From the NCBI GenBank assembly GCA_016295005.1, contig JAEDMA010000019.1:1-16865 (forward strand): a stretch of 16,865 nt of DNA, in the 5' to 3' direction. The stretch's first letter is position 1, and each line of letters opens with the position of its first letter. Made by a program: the position numbers and the translations under genes. Positions 15,373 through 16,865 of this stretch are shown piece after piece. Source of the DNA: Christensenellaceae bacterium. GTDB lineage: Bacteria > Bacillota > Clostridia > Christensenellales > Borkfalkiaceae. The notes beneath the pieces are model-generated. The model was not told the origin of the DNA, did not search any database, and was given only the letters and a program-made list of their open reading frames with translations.

Positions 15373-16322
15373 ACGAGAAATATAAAGGTCTTGAAATGCG
15401 TAAAGTGTACGGCGACACAATGATAAAGTTGGCCGAAAAGAACGATAAAATAGTTGTTATCGACTGCGATTTGAGTTTGTCGATGGGGACGAAAGAGTTT
15501 TATTCCGTTTATCCCGAAAGAGCCTTTAACGTAGGAATACAGGAAGCGAACGCGTGTTGCGTCGCCGCAGGACTTTCTACGTTAGGTTACGTGCCTTTCG
15601 TACATACCCTCGCCGTGTTCGCGACGAGAAGAATATGCGACCAGATATTTTTGTCATGCAGTTACGCAGGCAGAAACGTAAAAATAATCGGCGGCGATTC
15701 GGGAATATGCGCCACGATGAACGGCGGCACGCATATGGCGTTCGAAGATATCGGCGTGTTAAGGTCCATTCCCGATATAACGATAGTAGAACCAACCGAT
15801 AATGCGATGATGGCAAAACTTCTGCCGATAATAGCCGAAACGTACGGCGTGTTTTACGTAAGATATCCGAGAAGAATGACCGTTCCCGTATACGACGATA
15901 ACGAAGAATTCACGATAGGCAAAGCAAAACTGCTTAAAGACGGCTCGGATATTACGATAATCGCAAGCGGATTGACGGTGTCGGAATCGTTAAACGCGGC
16001 GAAAATGCTCGAAGCCGACGGAATAAGCGCAAGAGTCGTGGATATGTTCACTATTAAACCGATAGACAGAGAAATAATTATCGACTCGGCTTTAAAAACG
16101 GGCGCGATACTCACCGTAGAGAACCATAACGTAATCGGCGGGCTCGGGTCGGCAGTAAGCGAAGTTCTTTCCGAAAACTTCCCGACGCTTTTAAAACGTA
16201 TGGGCGTAAACGAAGAATTCGGCGAAGTCGGCGCGCAGGACTATCTTGCGGACAGATATAAACTGACTGCAAAATATATTTACGAAGAAAGCAAAAATCT
16301 TTTGAAAAAGAAGGCGAGATAA
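15366..16322 (+). CDS. Transketolase C-terminal subunit (split transketolase)
   Basis: A 318-residue partner of the preceding subunit, starting inside its last codons (7-base overlap, AAGGGAG ribosome site). It holds the pyrimidine-binding and C-terminal domains. The catalytic glutamate is E60 in GIQEAN, and GGTHMAFEDIGVLRSIP (120-136) is the conserved substrate-channel segment. In ordinary enzymes a His-containing segment (about SHAG or THDS) lies just before it and contacts the substrate phosphate; here the aligned residues are GGDSG (109-113), with Asp in place of His by my hand alignment. This hints at an altered sugar specificity. The gene ends exactly where the isomerase gene begins. 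Confidence 0.95.
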   Translation: MVNEKYKGLEMRKVYGDTMIKLAEKNDKIVVIDCDLSLSMGTKEFYSVYPERAFNVGIQEANACCVAAGLSTLGYVPFVHTLAVFATRRICDQIFLSCSYAGRNVKIIGGDSGICATMNGGTHMAFEDIGVLRSIPDITIVEPTDNAMMAKLLPIIAETYGVFYVRYPRRMTVPVYDDNEEFTIGKAKLLKDGSDITIIASGLTVSESLNAAKMLEADGISARVVDMFTIKPIDREIIIDSALKTGAILTVENHNVIGGLGSAVSEVLSENFPTLLKRMGVNEEFGEVGAQDYLADRYKLTAKYIYEESKNLLKKKAR

Positions 16323-16835
16323 ATGAAAACCGCAAAAGATAAATACGTAGTATTAGGCAGCGACCTTGCAGGGTATCCCTTAAAATGCGCCGTAGCGGAA
16401 CACCTTATACAGGAAGGGTATAAAATAACCGATCTCGGCGTAACCGACCCGAATTACGAAGACCCCGAAATGATGTTCCAGAGAGTTGGTTTCAGGGTAG
16501 GAAGCAAAATATCCGAAGGCGAATTCGAAAAAGGCTTGCTTTTTTGTGGCACGGGAATGGGAATACATATCGCGGCGAGTAAATGCCCGGGCGTAATTGC
16601 GGGGGTGGTTGAAAGCGTTCCCGCGGGGGAAAGAGCGGTAATCGCCAACGGTGTAAACGTTCTCGCGATGGGCGCGTTTTACGTCGCCCCCCGAATGGGT
16701 TGCGAAATAGCCGATAAATTCTTAAACGGAACTCTCGGCAAAGGATATGAAGATTTTAAGAATTTTTACGATTTTCATAAACTTGCGTTAGACGAAATCA
16801 ACGCTTTTGATTACGAAGAATATAAGAAAAACTGA
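16323..16835 (+). CDS. RpiB/LacAB-family sugar isomerase, divergent active site
   Basis: A 170-residue cytoplasmic isomerase whose ATG directly follows the transketolase stop. The fold is clear: GSDLAGYPLK (12-21), DLGV (37-40), and GLLFCGTGMGIHIAASK (71-87) with catalytic Cys75. Compared from memory with E. coli RpiB, three usual features are gone: the His of the SDHAG motif is Leu15; the ring-opening His of the RxHNxxN motif is Ala108 (VIANGVNVL, only the Asn kept); and the C-terminal GGRHxxR phosphate clamp is GKGYEDF. The family interconverts aldose and ketose phosphates; these changes argue against ribose 5-phosphate as substrate. Relatives act on tetrose phosphates (erythritol pathways) or, as I recall, sulfo-tetroses in transketolase-type sulfoglycolysis. 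Family secure; substrate open. Confidence 0.9.
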   Translation: MKTAKDKYVVLGSDLAGYPLKCAVAEHLIQEGYKITDLGVTDPNYEDPEMMFQRVGFRVGSKISEGEFEKGLLFCGTGMGIHIAASKCPGVIAGVVESVPAGERAVIANGVNVLAMGAFYVAPRMGCEIADKFLNGTLGKGYEDFKNFYDFHKLALDEINAFDYEEYKKN

Positions 16836-16853
16836 TTTAAAGTAAATAAACTC

Positions 16854-16857
16854 GGAG
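16854..16857 (+). promoter_or_regulatory. Likely ribosome site of a further operon gene at the window edge
   Basis: GGAG lies 18 bases after the isomerase stop. The last two bases of the window (AT at 16864-16865) would form an ATG at suitable spacing if the next base is G. No terminator is seen, so the operon probably continues. Confidence 0.4.
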
Positions 16858-16865
16858 ATTACGAT

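Noticed and set aside
1..16865. Mobile elements, tRNA/rRNA genes, CRISPR arrays
   Set aside because: No transposase or integrase frames, no regularly spaced short repeats and no structural RNA signatures were seen on reading the window.

Overview
The window looks like an accessory carbohydrate-uptake region from a Gram-positive anaerobe, most likely a gut-type member of class Clostridia. The grounds are the Lpl/aldouronate-type ABC importer, purine-rich AGGAG ribosome sites, lipoboxes, and secreted repeat proteins with a single C-terminal membrane helix. The DNA is AT-leaning but rich in NCG, ATA and AGA codons, evenly across all genes. TGA and TAA both act as stops. A finer assignment (for example Christensenellales/Borkfalkiaceae-like lineages) would be a guess. 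There are no rRNA, tRNA, CRISPR or insertion elements.

Region 1 (2-1783) is the end of an upstream + strand transcription unit. It holds a secreted protein truncated by the window edge, then a 38-residue peptide gene with a strong ribosome site, then a perfect 12-bp hairpin terminator that can serve both strands. Region 2 (1802-2632, minus) is an AraC-family regulator transcribed divergently from everything to its right. Region 3 (about 2640-2923) is the divergent intergenic region. It contains a near-consensus sigma-70 promoter (TTGATA-17-TATAAT) with a palindrome over its -35 box, pointing into the large operon.

Region 4 (2924-16835 and beyond) is a tightly packed run of 11 co-directional genes. 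Gaps are 23 bases or less, five junctions overlap and one abuts exactly, and I see no internal terminator. In order: two large surface proteins built from a jelly-roll-like module plus divergent InlB-type repeats; two CUT1-type ABC permeases; the cognate lipoprotein binding protein; a nucleoside-hydrolase-family enzyme; a third surface protein with two jelly-roll-like modules and a FIVAR-like helical region; a lipoprotein with a glycosidase-like beta-propeller appearance; a split transketolase (N and C subunits); and a divergent RpiB/LacAB-family isomerase. A ribosome site at the right edge suggests another gene follows.

My reading is a Gram-positive glycan or glycoside utilisation locus. Surface proteins capture a ligand, the lipoprotein and permeases import it (borrowing an ATPase from elsewhere), the hydrolases release a sugar, and the transketolase/isomerase pair feeds it into central metabolism. 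The points of most interest are three proteins with a Gly-Cys/helix/basic C-terminus (a CTERM-like anchor, not LPXTG), a recurring jelly-roll-like module in four genes, and a transketolase and an RpiB homologue that both lack usual phosphate-binding or catalytic residues. The last point suggests an unusual sugar such as a sulfo-sugar or a branched or deoxy sugar.
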